A stretch of DNA of 64,000 bases, taken from positions 1 through 64,000 of the forward strand of contig NZ_CP107853.1 of NCBI RefSeq assembly GCF_036013525.1, written 5' to 3'. How positions within the stretch are numbered: the stretch's first letter is position 1; each line of letters begins with the position of its first letter. The position numbers were made by a program, and so were the translations under genes. The notes beneath the pieces were generated by a model that did no database searches, was not told where the DNA came from, and saw only the letters and a program-made list of their open reading frames with translations. This DNA comes from Nonomuraea sp. NBC_00507 (GTDB lineage: Bacteria; Actinomycetota; Actinomycetes; Streptosporangiales; Streptosporangiaceae). This document shows, in pieces, positions 1 to 9,995 of this stretch.

Positions 1-2074
1 GCTCCGCCATCGTGCCCTTGACCGCGTAACCGTAGCGGCCGTCCCTGCTGATCGCGTTGATCGTGGCTCCTGAAGGGGTGGTGAGCCGCTCGCGTGTGGC
101 GACGTCCCACCATTCCTGCAGAACCTTGCCCGGGATGGCCAGGTAGTGCCCGGACTTGTCGAACTCCAGGTCAGCGCGCCACTGCTCACCGGATCTGCGC
201 GAGATGGGGGCGCCGAGCGGCCGGCCGGTCCGCGTGTCCCACAGCCGTACGGCCTTGCCGTCCAGGAGGGCCAGAGTGCGCCCGTCGGGGGCGAGCGCGG
301 CTTCCAGCACGTCCGTGCCCACGCCCGTGAGCGTGCCGATCCGCCGCTTGCCGGGAACGTCCCAGATCCTGGCCGTGCCGCCGCTCACCGACACGAGCGT
401 GCGCCCGTCCTGGCCGAGCGCCTGCACCGTGTCGGCTGTGTAGTCGGGGTCGGCGAAGACAGAGGTCGTGCTCTGGGAGAGCGAGTCGTAGAGCGCGCCT
501 CGGACCTCGGGCAGTCCCGGGCTCAGCCGCCAGCCGGCCACGCTCAGCAGCATCGCGGCCTGGGGGTCGCTCTGCCGCAGGTCGGCGGCGCGCAGCGCGA
601 GCGCTTGGGCCAGCGCGTTGTCACGCTGACTGTTCGACTCCCTGCGCAGATATTCGGCGCTGCCGAACCCGGCGAGCGCGGCCACGAGCAGCACGGCTAG
701 CGCCGCCGCGACCAGGTTGCGCCGCCTGGACTGCCTGCGGGCCTGCCGGGAGGCGGCGTCGAGGTATGCGCGTTCACGCGTGGCCAGCGTGAGGTCCTTG
801 CGCTCGGCCGCGGCCCAGTGGAGCGTCCGGTCCAGGGCCGAGCCGTGCATCAGGTCAGCGGGTTTGCGGCCGTGTGACTCCCACTCGGCGGCGGCGTCGG
901 CGAGGCGGCGGTGCACGGGCAGCCCGGCGCGGTTGCCCGCCACCCAGTCCCGGAGCCGGGGCCAGGCGCGCAGCAGGCCCGGCATGGCCAGCGCGTACGC
1001 CGTCCCGGTCCGCGTGACGATGCCCGCCGCGGCGAACACGTCGAGCAGCGCGTCGACGGCCGGGGTCTCGGGCAGCTCGTCCCGGCCGACCGGCCGGAGC
1101 GTGTCGCCGTCGACCATCCGCAGGAAAACCTCGGGCACGCTGGCCCGCTCGGTCTCGGTGAGCTCGGCATAGAGCTCCTCGGCGATCGCGCCCAGGTCCG
1201 GTTCCGCCCGGCCCTTCAGCGTGCCGGCCAGCGTGCCACCGCGCACCAGCGGGTCCCCCTCGGCGGCGTCGCCCGCGACGGTGTCGTCGAGCAGGCGCAG
1301 CAGCACCTCCCTGGCGGTCGGCCGGCCGGCGGCGTTCCCGGACAGAGCGGCCGCCACGAGGGAGCCGAGCGGTTCCGGCAGCCCGGCCACGTCCGGCTTG
1401 AAGCCGAGCAGCCGCCCGATGACCGCCATCGGGTCACCGTGCTCGATCGCGTCCCTCCCCCGGGCCGCGAACAGCACGACCAGGCCCCACGCCCACAGGT
1501 CGGCCGCCTCGGTCACGGCCCGCCCGTCGAACACCTCCGGCGACATGTAGTTCGGCGTGCCCATGATCGGACCGCTCGTGGTGGGCCCGACCTCTCTGGC
1601 GACACCGAAGTCGATCACCCGGGGGCCGTCGGGGCCCAGGATGATGTTGTCCGGCTTGAGGTCGCGGTGGACGATGCCGGCCTGGTGGATGGCGGTCAGC
1701 GCGGTCGCCACGCCGACGGCCAGGCGGCGCAGCCGGTCGCCCTCATAGGGGCCAGACTCGGCCACGACCTGCCGCAGGCTGAGGCCGGGGACGTACTCGC
1801 TGACGATGTACGGCGGGGCCGCCTCGACCTGCGCCTCGATCACCTTGGCGGTGCAGAACGAGGCCACCCGCTGGGCCGCCGACGCCTCCTTGGCCAGCCT
1901 GGCCCGCGCCTGCGCGCCCTCGGACCTGGGAACCTTGATCGCGACCCGCTCACCCGGCTCGCCGTACGCCTCGTAGACGACGCCCTGGCCGCCCGCGCCG
2001 AGGCGGCCGACCAGCCAGTAACGCCCCAGGCGGTGCGGGTCGGAAGAAGTGAGAGGAACCATCAAGTCCGCCAT
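1..2074 (-). CDS. Serine/threonine protein kinase with WD40 repeats (3' end cut by window edge)
   Basis: Read on the minus strand, the frame opens at ATG 2074 (second in-frame ATG at 2062) and stays open to the window edge, so the C-terminus is missing. The N-terminal third is a Hanks-type kinase: the glycine-rich loop is followed by an HRDLKPDN catalytic loop around residue 137 and a DFG metal-binding motif. A basic segment and one membrane helix follow near 680-720, and the rest reads as WD40-type blades (for example GYAVKGTM near the edge). Layout and sequence match the neighbour at 2326-5796, so the two are paralogues facing away from each other across about 250 bp. Family knowledge suggests a membrane-anchored signalling kinase with an external beta-propeller sensor; the ligand is unknown. 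Confidence 0.85.
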   Translation of the reverse strand, partial: MADLMVPLTSSDPHRLGRYWLVGRLGAGGQGVVYEAYGEPGERVAIKVPRSEGAQARARLAKEASAAQRVASFCTAKVIEAQVEAAPPYIVSEYVPGLSLRQVVAESGPYEGDRLRRLAVGVATALTAIHQAGIVHRDLKPDNIILGPDGPRVIDFGVAREVGPTTSGPIMGTPNYMSPEVFDGRAVTEAADLWAWGLVVLFAARGRDAIEHGDPMAVIGRLLGFKPDVAGLPEPLGSLVAAALSGNAAGRPTAREVLLRLLDDTVAGDAAEGDPLVRGGTLAGTLKGRAEPDLGAIAEELYAELTETERASVPEVFLRMVDGDTLRPVGRDELPETPAVDALLDVFAAAGIVTRTGTAYALAMPGLLRAWPRLRDWVAGNRAGLPVHRRLADAAAEWESHGRKPADLMHGSALDRTLHWAAAERKDLTLATRERAYLDAASRQARRQSRRRNLVAAALAVLLVAALAGFGSAEYLRRESNSQRDNALAQALALRAADLRQSDPQAAMLLSVAGWRLSPGLPEVRGALYDSLSQSTTSVFADPDYTADTVQALGQDGRTLVSVSGGTARIWDVPGKRRIGTLTGVGTDVLEAALAPDGRTLALLDGKAVRLWDTRTGRPLGAPISRRSGEQWRADLEFDKSGHYLAIPGKVLQEWWDVATRERLTTPSGATINAISRDGRYGYAVKGTMAE

Positions 2075-2325
2075 TCTGCTCGATCGGGGTCGCCCCGGAC
2101 CATAGGGCGGCGGATGTTGAGGCGATGTTGAGGATCCGCCCAGGCCGGTGGCAAGCGCTCGCGTGCCGCGCAAGGACCGGGGCGTCGCGGATGCTGCCCC
2201 ATGCCGCGCGGGTGCTGATCGAGCAGCACGGTCTCAAGGGACACTTCTCATAAGGCAGAGGCGCCGCGCGGACTCCGGCGTGGTACGGAATATCACCACA
2301 CGACTTTGGTGGAGGAAGGATCTTG

Positions 2326-5300
2326 ATGGACCCTCTTGCTCCCTCCGATCCGCACCGCCTGGGGCGTTACTGGCTGGCCGGCCGCCTGGGCCAGGGCGGT
2401 CAGGGCGTGGTCTATGAGGCGTACGGTGACAACGGCGAGCGGGTCGCGGTCAAGGTGCCCAGGTTTGACAGTGCGCAGGCGCGGGCCAGGCTGGCCAAGG
2501 AGGGCGCGGCGGCCGAGAGGGTGGCCTCGTTCTGCACCGCGCGGGTGATCGAGGCCCGGGTGGACGTGCCCGTCCCGTACATTGCCAGCGAGTTCGTGCC
2601 GGGGCCCAACCTGCGGCAGGTCGTGGACGAGTCCGGGCCGTACCGAGGGGACCGGCTGCGCCGCCTGGCCATCGGCGTGGTGACAGCGCTGACCGCCATC
2701 CATCGGGCAGGGATCGTGCACCGCGATCTCAAGCCTGACAACATCATCCTCGGCCCCGACGGCCCGCGCGTGATCGACTTCGGGGTGGCCAGGGAGGTCG
2801 GGCCGACGACGACCGGGCCGCTCATGGGCACCCCCGCCTACATGCCGCCTGAGGTGCTCGCCGGGAGTGGCGCCACCGAGGCGGCCGACCTGTGGGCCTG
2901 GGCGATGGTGGTGCTCTTCGCGGCCCGGGGAAGCGATGCGATCGCGCCGGGCGAGCCGATGGCGGTCGTCGGCCGCGTGCTCGCCTTCGAGCCTGACACC
3001 GCCGGGCTGCCCGACCCGCTCGGCCCTCTCGTGGCCGCCTCGCTCGCCGCGGACCCCGCTGCCCGGCCCGCCGCCAAGGACGTCCTGCTGCGTCTCGTCG
3101 GTGAGGACGAAAGCGAGAGCCACGATCTGCTCACTTGGGGCAGCACGCAGGCGGGAACACTGCGCGGCCCGGCCGAGCCCGACCTGGGCGCGATCGCCGA
3201 GGAGCTCTACGGCCTGCTGACCGAGGCGGAGCGCGCGAGCACGCCCGAGCTCTTCCTGCGGATGGTCGACGGCGACACGCTCCGACCGGTCGCCAGGGAC
3301 GAGTTGCCGGAGACGGAGGCCGTCGACGCGATGCTGGCCGTGTTCGCCGCCGCCGGCCTGGTCGCGAGCACCGGCACGGCCTACGAACTGGCCAGGCCCG
3401 GCCTCCTCCACGCCTGGCCCAGGCTCCGGGACTGGGTGGCGGGCAACAGCGCCGGGCTGCCCGTGCACCGCCGCCTCGCCGACGCCGCCGCCGAGTGGGA
3501 GTCGCACGGCAGGAGACCCGCCGATCTGATGCACGGCTCGGCCCTGGACCGGACGCTCCACTGGGCCGCAGCCGAGCGCAAGGACCTCACGCTGGCCAGA
3601 CGCGAACGCGAATACCTCGACGCCGCCTCCCGGCAGGCCCGCAGGCAGTCCAGGCGGCGCAACCTGGTCGCGGCCGCCCTGGCCGTGCTACTCGTGGCCA
3701 CACTCGGCGGGCTGGGCAGCGCCGAATACCTGCGCAGGGAGTCCAACCGGCAGCGTGACGACGCCCGTTCCAAGGAACTAGTCCTGCGCGCTGCCGACCT
3801 GAGGGAGGTCCAGCCCGAGCTGGCGCGGCTGCTCAGCGTCGCAGCCTGGCGGCTGAGCCCGGAACTGCCGGAGACCCGCGGCGCGCTCTACGACTCCGTG
3901 TCGCAGCCCACGGCACGCATCTCGGGCGACGCCTCGATCACCGACGCGGAGATGCGGTCGCTCAGCCACGACGGCCGCACGCTCGTGGCGGTCGGGGGCG
4001 GCAAGGCCCAGATCTGGGACGTCTCCAGTTGGCGGCGCCTGCGCGAGTTCTCCGGGCTCGGCGAGGGCCTGCACAAGGTCGCGCTGAGCCCGAACAGCCG
4101 CGTCATGGCCGTGCAGGGCCCCAAGGGGGTGCGGCTGTGGGACGTCGGCACGGGCCGCCCGCTCGGCGGCTGGTTCGCCGCCAAGGCCGAATACTCCGAG
4201 GTGTACGCCAGGCTGGAGTTCGACCCGACCGGGCGCCTGCTGAGCGTCCCTGTCGGTTCGACGAGCGAGCAGTTGTGGGACGTCGCCACCCGCCGGCGAC
4301 GCACCGCGCCGTCAGGGACGGCACTGACTGCCATCAGCGCGGACGGCCGCCTCGGGTTCGCGTCCACGGGGGCGGGCGAGCGGGCGGAGCTCTGGGATCT
4401 GCGCCGCGGCGTCCGCATGAGAGCCTCCTGGCTGCCGCGCTCCGGGAGCGTCCTCAGGGCCAGGTTCAGCGAGGACGCGCAGGAGCTGGCCATCGTCGAA
4501 GAGGTGCCGGGCTCGGAGCGGCCCAGGATGCGGGCGCTCTACCTGGACATTGGGTCCTCCTGGCTGATCGAGGACGGCGAGGAGGGGCAGGTCGTCGACT
4601 ACAGTTTCGACGGCCGATTCGTCGCCGCCTGGGACTCGAGGGGAGAGGTGGTGTTATGGCGGGGGGCCAACGGGCAGATCGTGTTGCGACTCGAGCTGCC
4701 GCCCTTTGTCAGCGAGGTCCGCCTCGACGCCAAGGGCCGAGCGCTGCGCGTCCTGACCGACAGCGGCACCGTCCACACGATCGACGTCGCCCGCCTTTTC
4801 GACAGCTCATTCACCGATCACGCACTGGACGACCTGCGTCCAGGCCCCGGGGCACGGGTCCTGGCCGTCAAGCGGGCCGGGATCCTCAACCTGCTGGACA
4901 CGGCGTCGGGCCGGCCGCTGGTCCCGGCGATCAAGACGAACGACACCGGAACCGTGATGGCGTTCAGCCCCGACGGCAGGCGGCTGGCCACCACCGAAGG
5001 CACGACGGTCCTCATCATCGACACCAGCTCGGGCAAGGTCACGGCGCGGTTCCGGCTCGCCTCCAAAGGGGCGGCGACGTCCGACCAGATGGTCTTCAGC
5101 CGGGACGGCCGGACACTGGCTGTCATTCCGTCCGGATTCGACGGCCAAATGCCGTCGGAATGGGACTATCAAACGCCGTTGGAATTGCTGGATCTGGAGC
5201 ACGGGTCGTCCAGGGTCACCGCGATCCCGGGCTACGGGCCGATGGAGTTCCTGCCGAACGGCGGACTGATCATGCCGTTTCCCGAGGTCAGGATCGTCGA

Positions 5301-5796
5301 TCCGGTGAAGGGCCGGCCCGCCGCCCCGGGGGCCGCGCCTGTCGCGGACACCTTCGCCGTGGCCGCGGACGGCAGCAGGATCGCGCTCAGTCAGCCTGAC
5401 GGGATCTCTCTCTGGGATGGGGAGCTCAAGACCCGGCTCGGCTCCTTCCCTTACGCCCCTGACGGCGACCCGCGGATACTCGCCTGGTCGCCTGACAAGA
5501 GCATGATCGCCGGCTTCGAGGGCGGCGCGCGCATCAGGCTGTGGGACGTGGCGAGCAGACGCCCCCTAGGCGTGGTGTTCGACGGGCTGGGCGGCGACAC
5601 GAACGGGCTCTGGCTGGAGTTCTCCGCCGACGGCAGGAAGCTCGTCAGCCTGACGGAAGACGGGACGCTCCGCACGCACGACATCGACGAGCATCGCGTG
5701 GCGGGGACGGTGTGCGAGCGGGTGGGGCGCGGGCTCACCGCCGAGGAGTGGCGGACGTACTTGCCCGAGATCGAGCGCTTTCGCCCTTGCCCTTAG
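2326..5796 (+). CDS. Serine/threonine protein kinase with transmembrane helix and WD40 propeller
   Basis: A 1156-residue kinase-propeller fusion. A purine-rich RBS (GGAGGAAGG, 2311-2319) sits six bases before ATG 2326, which is better than the TTG just upstream. Residues 1-260 are a Hanks kinase: loop GQGGQG at 22-27, lysine in VAVKV near 43, HRDLKPDN at 132-139, DFG at 151-153 and a PPE at the APE position. A linker rich in charged residues leads to a membrane helix near 445-463. The remaining 690 residues hold repeated WD-type blades ([22 protein letters not shown]). It lies head-to-head with a paralogue and upstream of a SARP regulator. An intracellular kinase with an extracellular propeller is the usual topology; substrate unknown. 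Confidence 0.92.
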   Translation: MDPLAPSDPHRLGRYWLAGRLGQGGQGVVYEAYGDNGERVAVKVPRFDSAQARARLAKEGAAAERVASFCTARVIEARVDVPVPYIASEFVPGPNLRQVVDESGPYRGDRLRRLAIGVVTALTAIHRAGIVHRDLKPDNIILGPDGPRVIDFGVAREVGPTTTGPLMGTPAYMPPEVLAGSGATEAADLWAWAMVVLFAARGSDAIAPGEPMAVVGRVLAFEPDTAGLPDPLGPLVAASLAADPAARPAAKDVLLRLVGEDESESHDLLTWGSTQAGTLRGPAEPDLGAIAEELYGLLTEAERASTPELFLRMVDGDTLRPVARDELPETEAVDAMLAVFAAAGLVASTGTAYELARPGLLHAWPRLRDWVAGNSAGLPVHRRLADAAAEWESHGRRPADLMHGSALDRTLHWAAAERKDLTLARREREYLDAASRQARRQSRRRNLVAAALAVLLVATLGGLGSAEYLRRESNRQRDDARSKELVLRAADLREVQPELARLLSVAAWRLSPELPETRGALYDSVSQPTARISGDASITDAEMRSLSHDGRTLVAVGGGKAQIWDVSSWRRLREFSGLGEGLHKVALSPNSRVMAVQGPKGVRLWDVGTGRPLGGWFAAKAEYSEVYARLEFDPTGRLLSVPVGSTSEQLWDVATRRRRTAPSGTALTAISADGRLGFASTGAGERAELWDLRRGVRMRASWLPRSGSVLRARFSEDAQELAIVEEVPGSERPRMRALYLDIGSSWLIEDGEEGQVVDYSFDGRFVAAWDSRGEVVLWRGANGQIVLRLELPPFVSEVRLDAKGRALRVLTDSGTVHTIDVARLFDSSFTDHALDDLRPGPGARVLAVKRAGILNLLDTASGRPLVPAIKTNDTGTVMAFSPDGRRLATTEGTTVLIIDTSSGKVTARFRLASKGAATSDQMVFSRDGRTLAVIPSGFDGQMPSEWDYQTPLELLDLEHGSSRVTAIPGYGPMEFLPNGGLIMPFPEVRIVDPVKGRPAAPGAAPVADTFAVAADGSRIALSQPDGISLWDGELKTRLGSFPYAPDGDPRILAWSPDKSMIAGFEGGARIRLWDVASRRPLGVVFDGLGGDTNGLWLEFSADGRKLVSLTEDGTLRTHDIDEHRVAGTVCERVGRGLTAEEWRTYLPEIERFRPCP

Positions 5797-5907
5797 CTTG
5801 TCCTTCACGTGCGCCACGAGCGCAGGAGGCGAGGTCCTTGTGGAGGTGATCTTGCTGGAAGCGGTGCACCCCGACGCAGGCTCGGCGCCGCGCCGATGGA
5901 GCTGTAG

Positions 5908-5957
5908 CCGGGTCGGCGGGAGTGAGAGGAGTCATGAGGTGTGCCATTCTGATCGAC
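5908..5957 (-). pseudogene. Relic of a third kinase-WD40 gene start
   Basis: On the minus strand a possible ATG at 5947 begins MAHLMTPLTPADP, which mirrors MADLMVPLTSSDP at the start of the kinase gene at 2074. The similarity is visible in DNA too: about 36 of 46 bases match between 2034-2084 and this stretch. It then dissolves into unrelated sequence with no kinase motifs. I read it as a remnant of the 5' end of a further paralogue, left by duplication or rearrangement. It now lies in the leader region of the SARP gene. Confidence 0.45.
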
Positions 5958-5981
5958 ATCTCCTCCGAGAAGGAAGATCGC

Positions 5982-8564
5982 ATGGAATTTCGCATCATGG
6001 GGCCGCTCGAAGTGCGCGACGGCGACGGGCGGGACCGCACGCCGACGGTGCCGAAGCACCGCGACCTGCTGGCGATGTTCCTGTTGAACGCCGGTCGCCC
6101 GCTGACGGCCGAGCGGCTGCGCCGGCTGCTGTGGCCGCGTGAGGGCGGCGATCGGTCCGACTCCCTGATCCGCGGCTACGTGGGCCAGTTACGCCGGCTG
6201 ATCGGCCCGGACGTGATCACGACCGTGTCCGGCTCGTACGTGCTCAATCTCGGTGACGGCCTCCTGGATGTGGACCGGTTCCGGCTGCTCGTGGACCAGG
6301 GTGCGTACGAGGACGCGCTGGCCCTGTGGCGGGGCGAGGTCCTCGCGGACATGGACCCCGAGGGCGAGCGCTGGGTGGAGACCCGGCTGCTGCGCGAGGA
6401 GCTGGAGGAGCTGCGGCTGCTCGCCCTGGAGCGCAGGGTGCAGGCCGACATGGACGCGGGACGGCACCGCGAGCTGCTGGCCGAGCTGCGGCAGCTGACC
6501 AAGCAGCACCCGATGTGGCAGCGTTTCCGCGGCCAGTACATGCTGGCGCTCTACCGCAGCGGCCGCCGCGTGGACGCGCTGGCGGCGTACGCGGTGCTGC
6601 GCGACCAGCTCGACGGCGGCCACGCGATCGAGCCCGACCCGGAGCTTCAGCTCCTCTACCACCGCATGCTGCACGACGACGTGTCGCTGCACGTCTCGGC
6701 CGGGCCGCCGGTGCTGCTGCCGCCCGACATGACCGACTTCACCGGCCGCGCGGACCTGCTGGAGCGGGTGATAGGCGGACTGGTCGTGCTGCACGGCCAG
6801 GCGGGGGTGGGCAAGTCGGCGCTGGCCGCGCATGCGGCGTGGCGGCGACGTGAGCGCTTCCCCGACGGCATCCTGTACGCCGACCTGCGCGAGACCACAA
6901 CCCCGGCGGCGGTGCTGGAGGACTTCCTGCGCTGGCTGGGCTGTCCGGCGCAGGCGATACCGGCGTCGCCGGGGCAGCGCGAACGGCTGTTCCGCACCTA
7001 CACCGCCAACCGCCGGCTGCTGGTGGTGCTGGACAACGCGGCCGGCGAGGCGCAGGTGCGGCCGCTGCTGAGCGCGTGCCCGACGGTCGTGACCAGCCGT
7101 TCCCCGCTCGGCGGCCTGACCGGCGCGCTGCGGCTGTCGGTGGGCGTGCTCGACGACGCCGAGGCGTTGGAGCTGCTGGTCAGGAGCTCGGGACGGGCCG
7201 CGGACGACGCTCTGCGCAGGCTGGCGCGCTTCTGCGGCGGCCTGCCGATCGCGTTGCGCATCGCGGGCTCCCGGCTGGCGGCCCGCCCTGAGTGGACCGT
7301 CGACTACATGGTGGGGCTGCTGGAGGACGAGCACGAGCGGCTGGACCGGCTGCACGCGGGCGATCTGACGGTGCGGAGCGTGTTCTCGATCGGGTTCGAC
7401 GGCTTGCCCGAGGTGGCCAAGCTGACGCTGCGCGGGCTCGGCGCGCTGTCCGCGCCCGACTTCGCGGACTGGGTGACCGAGCGGCTGGGCGGGCAGGCGG
7501 AGGCACTGGTGGACGCCGGCCTGCTGGAGACGCACGGTGTGGACGTGGCGGGCCAGGTGCGTTACCGGCTGCACGGCCTGACCCGGTTGTTCGCCCGCGA
7601 GCAGCCGGTGCCCGGCGTGCTGGCGACCCTGTCGGAGGTGGTGCAGGCCAGGGTGCGGGCGTCGCGGTTCTCGCTGGTGTCCGGCGATCCGGCCACGGCC
7701 GTGGCGACCAGGGACATCAGGGAGTCCGTGGAGTGGCTGGCGGCCGAGCGGGCGTTCCTCGTGAGCCTCGTCGCCGACCTGCACGCGGCGGGGCTGGACG
7801 ACGGGTGCTGGCGGCTGGCGCACCTCTTGGTGCCGTTCCTGGAGCGGCACCGGTTCCTCGACGACTGGCGGGCCGTGGCGGGGCCGGCGCTGGAGTCGGC
7901 GCGCCGGGCGGGCGACGACCGGGGCGAGGCGCTCGCCCTGCTGGACCAGGGCGACCTGCACCTGGCCGAGCGGGACTGGGACAGCGCGCACGCGAAGCTG
8001 CGGGTGGCGCTGGCCATGTTCCTGCGCCAGGTCGGGCACTCAGGCAGGAGCCGCGACGTCAACCACACCAGGCGCCGGCTCGGCCGCGTGCACCTGGAGC
8101 TGGGCCGGCTGGAGGAGGCGGAGCGGGCCCTGCTCACGTGCCTGGAGGGCGCGGAGAACGAGCGCGACGCCGCCGACGCCGAGCAGGTGCTCGGTCTCGT
8201 GCTGCGCCGCGCGGGCCGGCTCGACGAGGCAGTCGCCCGGCTGCGGGCCGCCGTCGAACACCTGGCCGAGCTGGGTGACCGGCACCGGCAGGCCGACACG
8301 CTGCTGGAGCTGTCCGCGGTGCACCTGGCGCAGGGCGCCAAGGCGGCCGCCAGGGCCGCCGCCGAGCAGGCCAGGGGCATCGCCGTGCGCCTCGGCGACC
8401 GGCTGCTCGACGCGCACGCCCTGCTGGCGCTGGCCAAGGTCAACCGGGCGGAGGGCGCGGCCGAGCGAACGCGTGAGCTGGCCGGCGCGGCGCTGGAGGT
8501 CTTCGAGCAGACCGGCGACCAGCAGGGCAGCGCGAACGCCCGCGCCCTCCTGGCACTCGCCTGA
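5982..8564 (+). CDS. SARP/AfsR-type transcriptional regulator with NB-ARC and TPR domains
   Basis: 860 residues from ATG 5982, with an RBS-like AGAAGGAAG just upstream; longer in-frame starts lie in a kinase relic and are less likely. Residues 1-90 form an OmpR-like winged helix (begins MEFRIMGPLEVRDG). Residues 95-235 are a bacterial transcriptional activation domain. A nucleotide-binding module follows, with P-loop GQAGVGKS near 272 and a VVLDNA Walker-B-like strand. The C-terminal third is helical TPR-type sequence. This is the AfsR architecture, whose members activate secondary metabolism or signalling genes and are often modulated by Ser/Thr kinases. The kinase gene directly upstream makes such a link plausible, but no biosynthetic cluster is visible here. 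Confidence 0.9.
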   Translation: MEFRIMGPLEVRDGDGRDRTPTVPKHRDLLAMFLLNAGRPLTAERLRRLLWPREGGDRSDSLIRGYVGQLRRLIGPDVITTVSGSYVLNLGDGLLDVDRFRLLVDQGAYEDALALWRGEVLADMDPEGERWVETRLLREELEELRLLALERRVQADMDAGRHRELLAELRQLTKQHPMWQRFRGQYMLALYRSGRRVDALAAYAVLRDQLDGGHAIEPDPELQLLYHRMLHDDVSLHVSAGPPVLLPPDMTDFTGRADLLERVIGGLVVLHGQAGVGKSALAAHAAWRRRERFPDGILYADLRETTTPAAVLEDFLRWLGCPAQAIPASPGQRERLFRTYTANRRLLVVLDNAAGEAQVRPLLSACPTVVTSRSPLGGLTGALRLSVGVLDDAEALELLVRSSGRAADDALRRLARFCGGLPIALRIAGSRLAARPEWTVDYMVGLLEDEHERLDRLHAGDLTVRSVFSIGFDGLPEVAKLTLRGLGALSAPDFADWVTERLGGQAEALVDAGLLETHGVDVAGQVRYRLHGLTRLFAREQPVPGVLATLSEVVQARVRASRFSLVSGDPATAVATRDIRESVEWLAAERAFLVSLVADLHAAGLDDGCWRLAHLLVPFLERHRFLDDWRAVAGPALESARRAGDDRGEALALLDQGDLHLAERDWDSAHAKLRVALAMFLRQVGHSGRSRDVNHTRRRLGRVHLELGRLEEAERALLTCLEGAENERDAADAEQVLGLVLRRAGRLDEAVARLRAAVEHLAELGDRHRQADTLLELSAVHLAQGAKAAARAAAEQARGIAVRLGDRLLDAHALLALAKVNRAEGAAERTRELAGAALEVFEQTGDQQGSANARALLALA

Positions 8565-8608
8565 ACCGCCGGCAGGCGGCGCGATGGCGAGATAGTGCTC
8601 ACTAGTAA

Positions 8609-9139
8609 CTAGCCGACCTTGGTGATCCGCCAAGCCTGCTCGCTCCCTCCCCTCTTGCACGGCCACTGGATGGCGGACTTGCCCTTGCGCGCTTCGCCGT
8701 GGCCGATCGCCAGGCACATCTGGGTCGCGCCGTTCATGAAGTGATACGCCCGGAGCTCGCCTTCCGGGACACCCTTGACTCGCAACAGCCGCTTGGGCTT
8801 CCAGCGCTGCGCCCACCCGCTGTTGCACGGCCACTGGATGGCGGACTTGCCCCTGCGCGCTTCGCCGCCACCGATCGCCAGGCACATGCTGGTGGCGACG
8901 TTGGCCAGGTACCCATCGGACGACATCAGCCATTGCTGCTCCGGAGAATGGGTGCACGGCCACTGGATGGCGGACTTGCCCTTGCGCGCTTCGCCGCCAC
9001 CGATCGCCAGGCACATGCCCGTGGCGACGTTCTTGAGCTCGACGAAGGATCCGCTGGATCCGGTTGCCGCCTGGACGGGAACCGCCAGCAGGCCACCGGC
9101 CAGCGTGACGCCGGCCAGAAGTGTGATCGCTGTACGCAT
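8609..9139 (-). CDS. Secreted ricin-type beta-trefoil lectin domain protein
   Basis: 176 residues from ATG 9139, with RBS AAGGACG eight bases upstream; longer in-frame starts lack an RBS. Residues 1-24 are a Sec signal peptide ending VPVQA. The mature part is three copies of a unit carrying MCLAIG(G/H)GEAR, then IQWPC, then a Q-x-W motif (QQW, QRW, QAW), the signature of ricin-B folds. The cysteines in each copy should form the usual subdomain disulfide. It probably binds carbohydrate outside the cell. There is no attached catalytic domain, which is unusual for actinomycete ricin-B proteins. A TPR gene ends 35 bp upstream on the same strand. Confidence 0.87.
   Translation of the reverse strand: MRTAITLLAGVTLAGGLLAVPVQAATGSSGSFVELKNVATGMCLAIGGGEARKGKSAIQWPCTHSPEQQWLMSSDGYLANVATSMCLAIGGGEARRGKSAIQWPCNSGWAQRWKPKRLLRVKGVPEGELRAYHFMNGATQMCLAIGHGEARKGKSAIQWPCKRGGSEQAWRITKVG
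8658..9016 (-). repeat. Three near-identical ~62-bp blocks inside the lectin gene
   Basis: Blocks at about 8658-8719, 8826-8887 and 8955-9016 are almost identical in DNA and encode the IQWPC-to-MCLAIG part of each lectin subdomain. Offsets are 168 and 129 bp, whole codons. Conservation at synonymous positions suggests recent duplication or gene conversion. Confidence 0.85.
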
Positions 9140-9173
9140 ATGTTTCGTCCTTTTTGGGTTGTAGGGGATGTGC

Positions 9174-9818
9174 TTATGGACAGCGGCCGAGCGCCGAGAT
9201 GACGACGTCGAGGCCGGCCAGGGCATGGGCGAGGCCTGCGCGGTGCTGCTCAGGGGAGGCCGCGGCCAGCTCCCGATGAATGGTGACCGCCTCTTTCGCC
9301 AAGGGCAGCGCTTCGGCCGGCAGGCCGCGTTCGGTCAGCGTCACGCCGAGGTCGACGAGCACGTCTGCGAGGTCGGCCAGGTAACAGTCAGGGGAGGCCG
9401 CAGCCAGTCGTCGGTAGACGGCGATGGCCTCTCGCTCGGCGCGCAGGGCGTCGGCCGCCCGGTCCAGCTCCGCCAGAGTCGTCCCGAGGTTGATGAGGGC
9501 ATCGGCGAGGTCTGCCAGGTAACGGCCGGGGGAGACCGCGGCCAGCTGTCGGTAGACAGAGACTGCTTCCTCCTCGGCGTTCAACGCCTCGCCATGCCGG
9601 TCGAGCTCGGAGAGGGTTACGCCGAGACTGGTCAGGCAGGTGGCGAGCTCAGGCAGGTAGAACTCGGGGGAGACCGAGGCCAGCCGCCGGTAGATGGCGA
9701 TGGCCTCTCGCTCGGCGCTCAGGGCGTCGGCCGCGCGGTCCAACTCCCCCAGATGCACCTTTTCCATGAGCAACCGAGCCCGCCTGCTCCCGTCGCCCTC
9801 GTCCGGGACTTCCGCCAC
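9174..9818 (-). CDS. Tetratricopeptide repeat protein
   Basis: 214 residues starting with GTG 9818 (MAEVPDEGDG), with a GAAGG-type RBS about eight bases upstream. The protein is four or five helical repeats of 42-44 residues with the recurring pattern LGELDRAADALSAEREAIAIYRRLA, close to the TPR arrays found at the C-terminus of large actinomycete NB-ARC and SARP proteins. It has no other domain, so it may be a stand-alone adaptor or a fragment of a larger regulator. It is upstream of the lectin gene, and the 35-bp gap makes co-transcription likely. Function unknown. Confidence 0.75.
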   Translation of the reverse strand: MAEVPDEGDGSRRARLLMEKVHLGELDRAADALSAEREAIAIYRRLASVSPEFYLPELATCLTSLGVTLSELDRHGEALNAEEEAVSVYRQLAAVSPGRYLADLADALINLGTTLAELDRAADALRAEREAIAVYRRLAAASPDCYLADLADVLVDLGVTLTERGLPAEALPLAKEAVTIHRELAAASPEQHRAGLAHALAGLDVVISALGRCP

Positions 9819-9869
9819 AGCTCATCCCTTCGACATCGGGCGGCAACCGCTGTGGTGCCGTTCTTTCCT

Positions 9870-9907
9870 GAAAGGCCGTCACGGGCCTGGAGGCGTGACG
9901 GCCTTTC
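9870..9907 (-). terminator. Strong hairpin, likely intrinsic terminator
   Basis: A perfect 14-bp stem (GAAAGGCCGTCACG pairing with CGTGACGGCCTTTC) encloses a 10-base loop. It lies between the 3' end of the gene at 9996-10388 and the start of the TPR gene. No long T run follows, which is common for actinomycete terminators. Confidence 0.75.
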
Positions 9908-9995
9908 ACAGATCACACGTCCGTGTGCCGGCTCCCGGCGGTTCTCAGTGGCCAGTGGCTGCGGCGGGCTCGTCGGCCCCAGCTCATCCGGCCTG

